Shown here: piece by piece, positions 13,324 to 27,500 of the stretch | Numbering within the stretch: position 1 is the first letter of the stretch | Layout of the letters: each line of letters begins with the position of its first letter | NCBI RefSeq assembly: GCF_000524195.1 | Contig: NW_020170425.1 | Span: 386,163-450,162, forward strand | From: Echinococcus granulosus | Taxonomy: Eukaryota; Platyhelminthes; Cestoda; Cyclophyllidea; Taeniidae | Direction: 5' to 3' | DNA: 64,000 nt | The notes under the pieces: generated by a model | What the model was told of the DNA's origin: nothing | Database searches by the model: none | Seen by the model: the letters and a program-made list of their open reading frames with translations, nothing else | Translations under genes and position numbers: made by a program

Positions 13324-16300
13324 TCATTGCATTGGCGGTACTGCCCGTTCAACCAGTTGCTGAAGAAACTGCGAAAAGGAAACAGACGAATCGGAAGAAT
13401 TACTGCCTCCAGAGCATGGCGGAATGGTCGCCGACAAGTCCTCATTACCTAACAGTTCCTTTAAAAGGGAACACGTTTCTTCTTCGATCGCCTGGATTGG
13501 AGAGGAAATAAATTAGGTTTTATCTCATTTCAAAGCGAGTCGAAAGATAGCAACCATCCCATCGTAACTCACGGCAATAGCGGTTCGCATTTGGGCCTCC
13601 GAGAGTGATTTATCGCGATGGAGGCTGGTCAGTCGCTCTTCCAACTCGACCCGTCTCTTCCGCGCTAACTCAATGACCTTTAGGATTCGATGATACTGCT
13701 CTTGTGCCTTCTCCGCAATGCCCTCTTCTGTAGGAAGCCTGTAAGAGAGAGGAGTTTTTAAAAATTATCCATCAATGTGCAAATATTCCGCGGTGGTGGC
13801 TGTGTAAACACTACGAATGCGCATTTGCAGATTGCAGTTAGGAAATGCGAAAAAGGGTTCGATTCAAAGGAGCAAGGTAGGGAAAAAATTCGACCAAAAT
13901 GCTGGCTGTGCAGCCGTTAGCTCGCACAGATTATTGAAAATGAGGAGCTTAACCTGAAAATAAATGGTGATTCATGTCCAGCTGGAATAGTAAGGCGACA
14001 AAGAACGTGAACACGTCCCCATGCATGAAACATGTTTTGACAACTCTTACCTAAATGGGATAACGTTCTGATAGTTTTGAGATATGGAATAGCGGCAGCT
14101 AAAAACCAGCATTATAATACTGATCAAAGTGCTGGCAGGTAACCCGATAAATAGTAAGCATTGTCATTTACAAAAAAGGTTTCAATTTCGACCAATGACA
14201 TCTGAACATTTGCGTGAGAATTCGTATCCCATTCACAGGCCAATTTGCCGACATTCCCCAGACCCGAGTCCCCAAGCTTCCGCCAACAAACATAAAGCTT
14301 GAGTACGACATCAAGTTTTCGCAGCTCTATGCAATATTTTTTGCATTAATTATACAGGAAAAAATATCCCAGTCGTTTTTGATACTAGGTTATTTTGAGT
14401 AGTCTAGGAATAATTACCGAAACAAAACTATTCCTCTTGTGTAATTAAAATTAAACACTTTCAAAATCCAATGTGTGAACGGGAAAAAAGTTGTGAAAAA
14501 TTTAGGAGGCTTTTTTATAAATTTAAGCAATACCTCATTGATAAGAAACACATTGTACGAGTGAAAAGCGAAGTGAAATTAAATGGTTCAAAAGATTTTA
14601 AGCTGTAAAACAATAAGTTAAAAAACGCGCTTAAATTAAATTAGTTAACCAGAAAATTTAACCTTTTACTGAAAAGATGTTTAGGTTCATTGCTTCGCGT
14701 GTCAAAAAAGGAGCACATCAAACCTCTAACTGTCACTAAGAGTAAAGTCAAACTAGCAACGAAAAAACTTGTGAAAGTGGATTAAAGTGGAAGCGTAACA
14801 AAATGATAAGTATTCACCTTATCTAAATCACATGGAGGTCAAATCACCCTAATTTATAGGCAATTTTTCACGCACAATTACATCCAAACACAGAAGTTGG
14901 AAACTTTCTACAAAGCAAAATATGCTAGGACTTCATAGCAGAAGAGATGGTTTAAAACTGACGGCAAAACAGTCACAGATTAGTACAAACCACATAAAAA
15001 ACAATGCCAGTATTCCACTTATGACATTACTAAGCTATTTTAAATCTCATCACAATTGAGTGTCAAGCACTGAACGAGAAAATAAGCATGAATCTAGATC
15101 ATGATTTACATAAGAGCAAATAGAGTAAAGCAATGACATTTTTAAGAACATGATACACTTATCAACCAATTAAATTACAATTTTAATAAAACACATCTCC
15201 GCCATACTGACAGACGAGATCCAAGATATCCCAGCAAAATGGTAGCGCAGTACAAAGGTGCAAGACCTGTAGGAAAAGCGGTAAAGTACCTTTTTATTTG
15301 GTCTATATTTTTATCGAGCGTCAGATGAAGTTTTCGCACGCCCTGGAGCTAAAAACTTGCGATCCGCTAAGTGTGCTCGAACGCAGTTTTCACAAGACTC
15401 ACGCTTCCGAAAACGGGAAAATACTTTTCTTGAAAAAAGATAACTTATTCAACTATCTCATCTACATCCGTATTATAGTGTCGAGTTGTCGCACGGAGTC
15501 ACTTAGCGCCTACGCAACTCCCCACCTGTTAAGCTCATTCTGTGGTCTGGGGTGTATCTATACTGCAACCTCTTTTAAACCTGGTTTTGCTATGTGACTC
15601 GACAGTGGTGCTTTCAGGACACTCGTATTGTTTATACGAAAATACGACTCCAAAGAACTGATAAAATTATACTACATTTTATCATTCAGTCTCCAATCCA
15701 AACTAATAAAGAACTTATTAACAGTTTCCGATAAATAACTCACTGCATTAACCAAATGTCTTGGCGCATATTTATGATTAGATTCACGTAAAACATCTGA
15801 GCACTAATTTTTCTTTGATAAATCACTCAAGGAGAAAAGCATCGCATTCAAGTGGACCCACTATTCTTGACTGGAATAGAGAATGTGTCGTTCAGTAATG
15901 NNNNNNNNNNNNNNNNNNNNNNNNNNNNNNNNNNNNNNNNNNNNNNNNNNNNNNNNNNNNNNNNNNNNNNNNNNNNNNNNNNNNNNNNNNNNNNNNNNNN
16001 TTTTTTCATCCATCATAATATTTAAACAAGCTTTGTGCGTCCATTCAATTTCTGTTATAGAAATCTATCTTGTAAAAAGGACACTTTCCACTAAGCAAAA
16101 CTTGCAACCGCGATTACCTTCCGCGTAACTTGGTCGATTGCTTCATTTGTTCTTTCAGTGGAGTCTGTGAAAATTATATGTAATTCATTCAGGAACTTTA
16201 TGAAGAGCAAATAATTGCATAGACAGCATTACCTCCTTATTTCATTGTACAAAATTTTGAAAAAAAGATGCTATTGTCTATGCGAAAACACAAACTATTT

Positions 16301-19300
16301 TACAGTATCGAAGAAGGATTATCTACCAGTCTTTAGCTGTTAAATACTAACGACACGTTTCGTTTGGAGATGTAAGTATATTTAACCATATAATGCACAG
16401 AACTAGAGCCTCTCGTTTATCGACTGTGGGAAGTTTTGTTTGAAGAAGAAGTATTTCTAGAAGTGTAACTTCTCCACAAACAATTTTTTACCGTGCCTGT
16501 GCCGTTGTTTAGAATGCTAATTTTAAAATGCACCTTTACCCAACGAAAGGACTGCCCCACACACACAAAGAGATTGGGTGTAATTTCTAGATAATCAATT
16601 TACCTGTCCACTGCTGAAACACGATTCAGTGATTCCGCAAGTAAGGTATTTGTAGGGTTTCCAAAACGTGCTTAATCATACATTTAAAACTAACGAGAAC
16701 GTGAGTTAACTGTGCATAAAAATGACCGAAAATGTTGTCTTGTTGGCTCTCTGATAACCCACCAAAAAGCATATAACTTGCTTCAGATCCAGTGATAATT
16801 ACGCAAGGACGTGACACTTTGCATAATATAAGTCTAACTGTTTAAAAGACAGCAAATGACAATCGACACTCCGAATAAAGGTAAAGGGGACCAATGACGT
16901 GATATATGCCTAAAAATAGGCAACAAGAAGTCATCCGACCAAACCATTTGGAGGTAGGCATGAGTTTACAACCACACCGAAAGCATATATACCAAACCTC
17001 CCAATTGTTGCAGAGTAGCAACTGTTAGCAGCAAAATACAATGTGAATTATGCAATTCCAATCTCCCTCTCTGGTAGCTCGATAATTTATACATGAGAAT
17101 CATACAATACGGCAGTAGGTGACGAAATGAGGGGATGTTTGTGTGCGCAAAGGAAAGTACTTCGATAGCACCAATTCGTCACACCTTCCAAAAAAAAAGG
17201 CTTCTAAAATTAGACAGTGGGAAAAAGTAATCTTGAAAGAGACCACCTCATATCATTCCAAGAGAACTGGAAAGAAATTGTATGCTAATAAAAGTAAGTG
17301 TATTTCCAAAACTACTGATAAGAAGTGACCAAATTCCTTCTATAACAAGAGGAAATTTACGCCAACAGATAAAGCAATAACAGCGTCTTTATCGAATGGG
17401 ACCTAAACAAACCAAAAGTTATCATCACCACTATTACTCCCTCCCACTCTTACTATTTTCTTATTTGCAGCCAAGTTGTTATAATTATTACAGAAAAACA
17501 GGTAGACAAGAGAATCCACGCACCTAACAGTGGCTGAATGCTTCATCACTACGCAAGACGAACTTGACTGTTGAATAAGAGAAGCCCTTAGTGAATGTGG
17601 ACAGACATACAAAATTGATTTAGTAAGTCACTAACTCACAAAGTACAAGGGAATTTAATGCAAAAAAACCTAAAACCAACCCTGTCTTCGAAGAGCTCGT
17701 ATCTGCGTGCTGTATGTGGGTGATCATCTAAAAAGAAACACTTGGGTAAGCAAAAGTAAGGATCCGTTTCACTCAGCAACTCTGTCACACACCTGTCGCT
17801 TCAAAGGTAACAAGGCGTCCTGATTCCGTTCTTCTTTTGAGGACTTCACCTTCCACGCAGGAAAACTGCGAATTTTAAATTGAGCAAAAATTACTCAAAA
17901 GCGTAGATAATTAACAACACCAACTATGTAAAACGGTAATACATTTGCGTAGAAAATTGTATAACGGAGGACGCAGACAGTTTTAACATCTGAAATGAAA
18001 CCAATGGTTACCAGGGCAACGTACGACACAAAGAGAGAAAATCAGGAACGCTTCGCCTAGGGTTGAAGATTATTCCATTCTAAACAAGATTAACGATTGC
18101 ACTACTACCACCTACAAGAATTCTATTACCCCGAAAACATAAAACTCTCCCTCGTTTCAACGACAGGCAGTGCAACGAGGAACGGGCGATAGTAGGGTAG
18201 CTTAAAGATTCGATATGGAAACAAGCAAGAATTTTGCCGATGGCGGGCCATTACTCGTAAGTTAATAAGGTATCTCAGTGACTTTATATCCAATGTATGC
18301 GAATGAATGCACATAGTGCCTGAGATAATGTTGATTTAAGTAAAAACATCAAACAGTTCAAAAGAGCATTTTAGCTCGATTCAGACTATCCGAATCTTTA
18401 TTATTCGGCTATGCGTAACTAAAAGTGACATAGAAGATGTGGCAGGAAAAACTACTTTGATGTTCAATTACTAGAACTCGTGTTTTCTACTGGACCTACA
18501 AAGAGTGCACAAGGATGCGTGAGAATTGGTGAAAAAAACTGCTGCGCACGCAAACCTCGATGAAAAAGCACTTTTGGACAATCGTGAGAAAAAGAAACGG
18601 TGGCAGCTTCTACAATTCCCCTTTATTTGAATCAGATCTACTAGACGATTCATGATGCGGACATGGGCGAAAACGACTTATCAGTAAGGCTCTAGTTGGA
18701 CTAACCGAGTTAGTGAGGGAAAACACATAGACGACTTGATAAACTCTCAACACGAGTGCGATCGACCACTGTGCATTCAAACATCTCTTATTTGTATGTG
18801 CGTCCGTTTAAAAAGAAAAATGTCATTTTAAAGTTAGTAGCATTATCTAGATGAATGTTAGAGTAAGAGGCAAAACACCAGAGGTACTCGTGTTTCATGG
18901 TCCAATACATTTTCTCTCAAAGCAATAGAAATAATATTCACAATATTACACACTGAAGTAGTTAAGTGCCTGTAAATTGCTTGACTTAGTTGATTCAAAG
19001 AAATGCGTTCAAATTTAATGGAAATGCTATACTGACACATCAGCAGCAATATACCAACATCCATCCAGGCTACCGGATGAAACACGGTTTAGTCTGAAAT
19101 ACACTAACTTAGAAGATGAACATAAAGTTGACCATTCTAAGTATTGGACGGTTTCAGACTGGGATACGGCTTTTTTACTGATACAGATATTTACAGACTA
19201 CAAGTAGACAAATGTTACTTATATACAAAGAGTAAACATTCCACTGCAGCGTATACAAGATGACGTCAAACTATAAGCTTGAACGAAATATCAGGAGAGA

Positions 19301-20217
19301 AACATACTTGGTTTTCCTATAACTTTCCTTTGCCTTAATGACATTAGCACGCAGCTGATCAAAGGAATCGGAATTCGCCGAAACACGCAATCGCGAATTT
19401 ATGGCACCCAGATGGCACCACTTACTAAAAGGGAAATTAGGTCGAAGAAGGAAATTTCGCCAATCAATTGCGAGTGGTTTGTTAGAAAAATTAGGGAAAA
19501 ACAGACAGACGCAAAAAAGTCACCCTGAATCACAAGACGGAAAAAATACTCAAACTTTAATAAAGGGGAAAATACCTTAAAAAGCGAGAGCAGCAAACCA
19601 TGGAGTTGCATAAAACTCCGCAATGTTTCCCATCAAAGTTGCAAAGAAGCTTAAATTTAAAAAGTGATATTTAGAAACGACAAATAAGGGGAAGGAACTA
19701 AAGGTGGCTTACACGCTATCAGCATGCTAAACTGAATTCGTTGGGAAAAGTGCAAGACATCGCAAAATTTTTTAGAATTACCCATTATTATCACAAGCGC
19801 CAACAAGTGAAAAGTCGGTTGTCGTTAAATCAGGTTCCACCTCAAATAGCTTCACCGTGTGTCCATCCTCTACTGTGAATTTCTAAAAATAAAACATCAC
19901 AATCCTCAATAAAATATAAGGCATAATTCGGACATAGATACAATGCTGGGCATCCAAGGAGACAGGACGGTAGACATCTAAGAGATCGACTCATTGAAGG
20001 CAAAGTACCAAAAGCAATTTTTACATAATGCCATATGCGAAAAAACATGCACTTCGGCACCGACAAATAAGCGAGTGCATACATAGTTGCCGCCGGTAAC
20101 TTCCAAGAACAGCCTCACGCCCTAGAATTAGACATTTTAAACCAAGAGTACCTTCTGCAGTAAAGTTTGATAAAAGGATTCGGTAATACGGATACAGAAA
20201 AAACCCTCCAGGGCCAT
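13324..20217 (-). CDS. Unidentified 274-residue protein, eight exons, C-terminal coiled coil
   Basis: Eight short exons join in one frame without a stop: 20152-20217, 20025-20121, 19782-19872, 19308-19424, 17793-17865, 17681-17727, 13573-13738 and 13324-13491 (825 nt including the stop). All introns are GT-AG, from 30 nt to about 3.9 kb; the longest holds an assembly gap. The start is the ATG in MALEGFFCIRITESFYQ, 37 bases after an acceptor at 20255. Residues 1 to about 105 alternate hydrophobic and charged positions in a way that suggests a beta-rich domain (GVRLFLEVTGGNYVC, HTVKLFEVEPDLTTTDF, SLVGACDNNGKWCHLG). A basic linker follows, then a heptad-like helix of about residues 165-225 (QYHRILKVIELARKRRVELE, SLLKELLG), then a serine-rich tail ending AVPPMQ. 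I do not recognise the family. The evidence that it is real is phase agreement across seven introns. Confidence 0.62.
15901..16000. other. Assembly gap (100 N)
   Basis: Exactly 100 N, the conventional length for a gap of unknown size. It lies inside the largest intron (13739-17680) of the unidentified minus-strand gene, so an exon could be missing here; the flanking exons nevertheless join in phase without one. Confidence 0.99.
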
Positions 20218-21521
20218 AACGCCAAGTGCCAGTGTTATAAGATGAGGCAAGTATCTAGAACATATAAATACAACACAAATGCATACTGAATATATTAAAC
20301 AACCAGAAGGCACAAGTATCACTAATAAATTGACAAAACATTCTACAGTTAGATATGTTGGTTAAAACAAGAATGCTCAAATATTATGTGGAATGCGTAG
20401 ATAATACGCAATAATTTTATAACACCAAAGACCAGTTAATTTTATTTTGTACCGCTTGCCCTTTTAAGTTGTTAAATGCATTCGTGCTTTTAAAACTTTC
20501 CAATACAGGCTGGTTTAACCCATTTATATAAATCCAATTAAGAAATAAGTCTATGAGAATAAGCCAATGGCGCAGTACACTATCTTGCATTCAGAGGCAA
20601 AACGGCTGCTTAATTCAGCCGCTTTTTAAGTTTACGAGCATGCAAAAATATGGCTCTAAATTAGGTATTTTTTATTTAATGCGATTGCCATGTATTCGAC
20701 TACATACCTACCACATATCGTTAAAATGCCTCATTTTGCTAAGAATCAGCTTTCTTTTTATCTGCACTCTTCCCTTTTGACTGTTTATAGCTTTAGTCCA
20801 ACCCAACTATGGGGGGTGTTTTGCGTAATACTGAGCAAGTCAAATGACTTTGTTAGGTGGTGTTTGCAATCCGAATTTTGACATGGCTTACTTGTCTGCT
20901 ATGCACGCACAAAGTATGGAATGAATATAATTCCGAATAGAATCATCCGATTATATAAATGCTGGGGTCAAAGCTGAGTATGCCCAGTCATTTTGTTTTA
21001 AAGTCCTTTGTAGGAGCAAATACTGGCGCTCGAAACAGGAATTCTGGTGGCTGTGTTGGGGATATCTTTTTTAGTATTATCTGTCCCGTGTTTTGCTTCT
21101 TCAAAATTGTTCTCCTTTCTGTTTGTTAAAATTTACTGTGAAGCGTTTGCTTACAGTCCTGTTGGAAACCCACATCATCATACTTCGTCCCGTTACTTAA
21201 ATAAGCAGCAGATCAAATGCTAACCGTTGGTTGAGATTCGACTTCGCCCCTTACATGAAAACTAGGATTTTCTTTATTTATGCGGGTTACTTTGGTTCAT
21301 TCTCATGGCGCTTTTATTCGCTAATTTTGGAGCAAAGTTATGGCAGTAAGATACGAGTGTTCTCCGGACATTTAGTTTCAAAACAAGCCGGTCGATATTG
21401 TGGTCCTGTTTCAAGTACATGTATTTTTCCAGAAGTATTACTCCTTTACTAATCGAATTCCTACTGGTTCGGTTCCTGTTGGTTTCTTTTATTCTAGGTC
21501 TGATTTTCATCGCTGGTATTC
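20218..21521. promoter_or_regulatory. Head-to-head spacer between the minus-strand gene and the BAZ1-like gene
   Basis: The start codons at 20217 (minus) and 21522 (plus) face away from each other 1.3 kb apart, so promoters for both genes, possibly shared, should lie here. Acceptor-like sites sit just upstream of each start (20255 on minus, 21497 on plus), so the real transcription starts may be farther inside the spacer. I see no convincing TATA or CpG-like element. A small hairpin (CGGCTG, seven-base loop, CAGCCG, then five T) lies at 20603-20627. Confidence 0.4.
21491..21521 (+). promoter_or_regulatory. Splice acceptor in the 5' UTR of the BAZ1-like gene, possible trans-splice site
   Basis: A pyrimidine-rich tract ends in ttattctag at 21497, 24 bases before the ATG at 21522. 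There is no obvious upstream exon with a coding frame. In flatworms such sites often receive a spliced leader; it could equally be an ordinary 5' UTR intron. Confidence 0.4.
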
Positions 21522-24500
21522 ATGCCGCTCCTGGGAAATCGACTCCACGTTCTGAACACTGTTGTTAAAAAGCCTAGGAAGAGCAGCGAATTCACTCCTA
21601 TGTTTAAGTTTGTTGTTCCAGATACAAAGGAAATCTGCTCTTCCGAAGATGAATTGAGACGAAAAACAACATTGTACAAGTCCAAGATATGGACTTGTCG
21701 GGTAACCGGTCGGGCAAATTTGACTTACAAAGAAGCCATTAAATCGGAACATGTTAGTTTGAATCTTCTGAAGAAATCTATATCGGACCATTATCGTGCC
21801 GCTATTTTGCAGATTGTTCACAAAAGTAAACGAATAATTTCATTAAAACTCTTAGGCACGTCCCCACTCGAACCGCTGACCCAAGCATGCTGGGCTAAGG
21901 TTCATGAGCGGTTTGCCGTTGGAGAACCAGTTTTACTAAAGGTTGACTCAAACAAACCGTAAGCCCCAACTTCTCTTTGAAGCTCTTAGAATTCGCGCAA
22001 CCATCTTAGGTATTGATGAGGCCATCGATAAGCCTGTGGTTATTGACTTGTCAAAAGATGAAACCAGTTCTCCGAACAACAGTGACAAGGAAAATAATGT
22101 GAATACCAAACGGTCCACCGTGACCCAAGTTCGTTTCCTTCACCTGTGTATAGCCATATTGTAGGATAATTTCTCATACAGTGTTCAGTTGGTTTCTGAT
22201 GAACTTGTTAACGTCAATAATGTCCCTGCTAAGTGCATACAGTAAGGCTTTTGTTTACTAATTGATATTTCCTTCAAGACGTGTTCATCGCGCTCCATCG
22301 AAAGACCACATCAGGATGTTCATTCGCGCACACGCTATGCGGTATGGTCCATCTTCAAGTGGTCCTTGGGTCGTTGACCCCGTCGCTCTTCGAAAATATT
22401 GTCCCACTCTCAAAATGTCGAATAATCTTGTTGACAAGGATAAGGTGGTTACTCTGTCCTTATCAATAACATCCCTTTGTAGTTGAGAATGGTTTCCGAG
22501 ACGTATGAAATGAAATTTTATGAAAAGATAACCAGTGAAAAATACAAGGGGCATGATGCCAGTGGTGAAACAGCGATAAAACTTTCCCCAAAGAGCTTGA
22601 GAGTTTTCAAGAACTTGTCTGCGCTTCGCAACGATTCTCCTAGAAGTCCTGTGGAGGCAGTACCTCTGAAACCAAAAGAGACGCCTGACGGCAAATTGTC
22701 AAAAAAAATGAAGCAGGTGTGTACTCATTGCTCCTATCTATGCACTATCGTTTTTTTTTCATCACATCGTCATTTCATCGCCAGGCGATACTTTCATTTG
22801 AAAAGTCTATGGGATCTCCACCCTCTGCGAGGAAGAGTAAATCTGATGCATCACTCAAATCTGATGTCACCCTGCCACCTATTGCCAAGCGTCTTATTCG
22901 AAGCCTCAAAGGGAGCGTGGAAGCGAACGCTCTTAAAGTGATTGTCTCGCGTTGTGTCTCGCTCCTTACTGACGCGCAAATTCGGGCCCTTCCTGATGCT
23001 GCTCAAAAACTCGTTATTGATAAGAAGATTGCCATTGAAAATCGCAAAAAAATGTATGTCTTCCACACATCTATCATGCTCGTGTTTATAGCCACATGTA
23101 GTCTATATTTAAGTTTTTACTGACTTATGACGGATTCGTTTCCGTCACCGCTCCACTTCCTTTGTCAGTTAGTCATTCTTGGCTGGATCTCTCATGAATT
23201 CCTAACTAAATTCTGGTACGCTGATTATTGTTTTGATATTTGAAATTATTATTGTTATTCCTAACCCAAGAGCCTTCCTCTTGCAGGCAAAACATGACCC
23301 CTGAACAGCAAAAGGCCTACTTGCGTGATCTGCGTTTACAGCGTCGTACACTGATTGATGAAAACGCACCCTACCTCGAGACTGGTGTCCAGATTGCACC
23401 ACTTCCTGAACCTCGTGCTTTCCCACTACCCCCAAATATGACCTCCCTACAATTTAGTCGCATTTTGAGTTTCACTGAATTCATCGCTTGTTATCAGCCT
23501 CTGCTAACAGAGTCTGCTCTTTCACCCGGGGAAATGCTCTATCCCACTCGTATAAAACAACTTGCCACTGATCTCTGTCCCTCCATGACGGATAATGAGA
23601 AGGAGGAGGAATTCACGACCGATGTTGAGGAAGAATCTGCTTTAACATCAACTGACGCCGGGCTTCCTAGGGCGTCTGTTCAGGGGCTGCGATGTCTCAG
23701 TTTAGACCGGGTGCTCAGAGCCGTGAGCGAACAGCACATGTCCGCTGCAGCCTATCGGTGCTTGGCTCGGCCCATGGGCTCACTGTTGCGTCTGCTCTTT
23801 TTCAGTGAACAGTTCTCTGTACGTTAGTGTGTATAGAATAATTGTAAATCATTTATACGCGATCACCTACTGTCGTTGTTTTCATTGCCGACGATGGTCA
23901 TCATTTTTAATTTTTAGAAACAAACAGAGCTGGGCATCCAACTCTCTAAAATTCCCATCACACCGTACACGGCTCCGGAACTCCTGCGTCTACTGTTGCA
24001 GTGCAAATTGGCCAATGACACATGCTCAACAAATGACCGGGCCGTGGCCCGCATTTACCAAATCGTACCCAATAGTAGTGGCATGCGCAACTTACTGCCC
24101 TCTAGGGATGCCCTCGGTGCTGCGAGTCTTATCAAGCACCTCACCTCGGCTGATTTATTTGCCTTGGATACAGAGCACCGTATTTTAGCCATTGAAGTCC
24201 TCATTGAGCTGATGCTCGATTTTGACACGATGGACGAGTACATGCACATGTGCAACAGGAGGGCCATTAAAGCATGGCAGGATCGGTTAGCACTGGCTAA
24301 GCAGAAACGAACAGTTGTCCCTCCCGCACTCTCTGCAGCTAAATCAACCGTTGAAAAGGGTAATTCTAATTTTCGTCTTAATTTATCTGGGGTGAATGAT
24401 TTGTGTTGCACTAGAGCTGAAAAGGAGTAGGGAAATATTTTTGGCTTTAGGGCGTTTTTATTTACGATATGGTTGCTTAAACCGGCATGATTTAACTGTG

Positions 24501-27500
24501 CTATGGAATCTTGAGCTGCAAATGCCGCTTTGGCACTTGAGATTCTACTCAAGTGTGTCTTAATTCTCCCAAAATAAGGCGCCTTTATGTATATCATTCT
24601 CTTAAGTGGAAATGATGGGAGTTAAATTGTTCTTCGGCTTTTTGGATGCGTGTTACTTTGCACTTATTGTATGCCTAAATTGCTCAAATGTAATACTGAT
24701 TCAATAAATGGGACAACGTATTCAGCCTTTAATCTCCAAAGCGGTACAAATGAAGGAACGCGCACATGTTACTATCCCCTCATGCTTCTCTGTAGAACCC
24801 GAATCAGATGATTTGGCTTCGATTGTCAAAAGTCGTCGTGTCTTGGCTGCCAAGGCCGCTGAAGAACGTGGAATTCGTGAAGCGAAAGAGCGGGAACGAC
24901 GTGAGTTGGAGGCCAAAATTGATGCCGAAGAGAAGGCCCTGGCCAAAGCCGAATATGAACACACAATAGCCTCCACTGAGGCCAAACTCGCCTTTCGTGT
25001 AGGCGCTCTCGGTACCGATCGTCGAGATCGCCGCTACTGGCGTTTCTTCTGTGCACCAAATCGACTCTTCGTTGAGTCCAACTGGGCGCCTGAAGAATAC
25101 CATGTTGGGGACAGTCTCATAAAGGAGCCATCTGCTGTTACATCATTTCCCCCATCCCATACCTTCCCCGAAGGTCTCGGCAGTTACGAGATAGTCCATC
25201 GTTTCGGTTACGCAGCACGATCGCAGTGGTATGTGTTTGACCGACCAGATGAGTTGGACGCTTTGGCCAACGCTCTTGTTGAAAGAGGGGCACGGGAGAG
25301 TCAGTTGAGGAAGAACCTTGTTCAGTCCGGCCTCTTGGATAGTGTGAAGGAGTTGATCACGCTGTCGAAAGTCGAAGAAAGCCATAATGAGTCAGATGAA
25401 GGAAGGAGTGTTTCTTATATGTCACCTGATGAGTAAGCGATAGACTGCTTAAATTAAAGTTCTTTTGCTCCTCTTACCATTGTTTTTTTTTGTTTTTAAC
25501 AGGGTTGTTATTAGTACGATCACTGCCAAAGAGCGCGGTGATGCCGAATCTATTCTCGCCAACGTTCTTCTCAAGGCAAGTTCAGTACCATCTTAACCAT
25601 ACTTGGTGTGCGTAACGCAGTCACTCCTTAAATATCCTCCTTTTGATGCACAGGAAAATAGGCTTAATATTTGTACATTGATTTTTGCTTTGAGTTAGCA
25701 ACGCTCTTGGTGTTTTTTTCTGCCAAATTGGCATTTGTGGGCTTACTTTTTGATGAAATTCCCTATTTGCTCTGAAGGACTTCGCATTGAATTTGGTAAT
25801 ACCTTTTATAGAATGTCTACGAAACTGAAATTCATCTTCGTGACGGCGGACTTGGTGGTGTTCCAGATTTTTCTGCTTGGATGACAAACATCATTGCTAT
25901 TCAAGCGAAGTATGGGCTCTGCTTGTCTCTCACCGGTAGTGTTCCATCCACTCCCGCAAAGGGGAATCCTGGGGCTGTATTCCCTCCCTCCACCACTCCC
26001 ACAACCTCTTTTGCATCTAAGACGCCTCTACGATCTGTGGCGGAGGCTCTTATAGCGGTGGGTCAGCACGTTCACCGTCGCTTCTTGAGTGTGCCCAAAT
26101 TAAGGCTGCAGCAAACATCCAGGCGTCGTGGAGAGAATGGTGTTGATGGGGTCATTTACGAGAATGGTGAACAGGCGCCTGAGGAGGACGACCGCAAGGC
26201 GATTGGCGAAGAAGAGGGAGGGCAAGGGCAACGTTCCGAGACTATTGAATCGGAGAAGAATCGCGCACACGATGGTGATGTGGAGCTCTGGATGGACGCC
26301 TGGGTCAAAGCTGTCCGTTCTGCTGCCACGCTCTCTCGGCTAAATGTTCTACATGTTAGTTTCTTTTTGATTCGGTCGGTTATGCTAATATTTGGTCGAA
26401 AATATCAAAGGCACGAGTTCGTTTCCCCATCGGTATTGTTTTTACCCTGTTGAGTCATGACAAAATTTTATCCTGTTTTTTCTTGTACTTGGGTGTACTC
26501 CACTGTAATTGCTGACATTATACTAGTTCGGGTGAATCCCAAGTTTTTCATATACATCATGATATTTCACGTACCTGAACTTTTGAAAAGAGTTTATAAC
26601 ACCGTAATTATACTTCCTCTGTATTTTGTACATATATGCTCGCAATTTACCACTTTAATGAAAATTTGCTGAAACGTGTGGGTTGCAAGTGCAGCGTTAT
26701 CCACTTTCAGGCATGTCTTGACGCCTGCATTCTGTGGGAGAAATCAGTAGCCAACATTCGTTGTCGTATCTGCCGCCGCAATAAGGACGATGACAGTCTG
26801 TTGCTCTGTGATGGATGCAACTCCGGCTTCCATCTCTACTGCCTCCGTCCACCACTGCACTCGATTCCTAGTGGTGACTGGTTCTGTGTCTCCTGCAAGC
26901 CGCCCAGTTGCTCCGGAACCACTAGTCAGCAGCGGCGCGATCGCCGAGAGGCCTCAGAGGCGTCGGACAGCGACGAGGCACGAAGCAGCGCGAGCGACTC
27001 CGGTGATGAGAGCTCCTCCTCCGGAAGGGAGGAGGAGGATGTCTGTCTGAGGAGGGGGCAACAGCGTTCCCCCAGAAGTAGGTTACGGCGCCGTCCCTCC
27101 ACTGGACAACCCATATCAAGATCTTCGTCTCGGTCGTCTCAGCCTTCTAAAACTCTGTCAAAATCTCGTATGTTCCCTCCATGCTGCACTCTAAACAAAT
27201 GGTTTTTGCGCCTAAATAATAGGTGGCCTTCATTAACTTTCTAAACCATGAATTTGATTCCTTCCTAGTTTTTTTGCTTTCTGTCTTTGCCCAATTATTT
27301 TTTTCATAGTAAACGCACTGTGCCATATTTTGGAAGTTTTGAAATTTTATAGCCACAACAGGTGACCAATGGGAGGTTGGAATCGAAGCCAATTTTAGGT
27401 ATGCTGTTTGCCACACCAATCATAGGGTTCAAAGACCAATGTTTTGAGCTCACTAGTGAGACACTGACTTAACCCTTTTTTGTAAAATGTGTAGAAATTG

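Noticed and set aside
13850..13870. tRNA B-box-like GGTTCGATTC
   Set aside because: No A-box, cloverleaf or acceptor stem can be drawn around it.
15298..15597. 99-codon plus-strand frame
   Set aside because: Lies in the long intron of the minus-strand gene, is open on both strands in part, and shows no domain.
20603..20627. Hairpin followed by five T resembling a bacterial terminator
   Set aside because: A six-base stem in eukaryotic intergenic DNA is expected by chance and intrinsic termination does not apply here.
24055..24597. 180-codon minus-strand frame
   Set aside because: It is the shadow of BAZ1-like exon 8 on the opposite strand.
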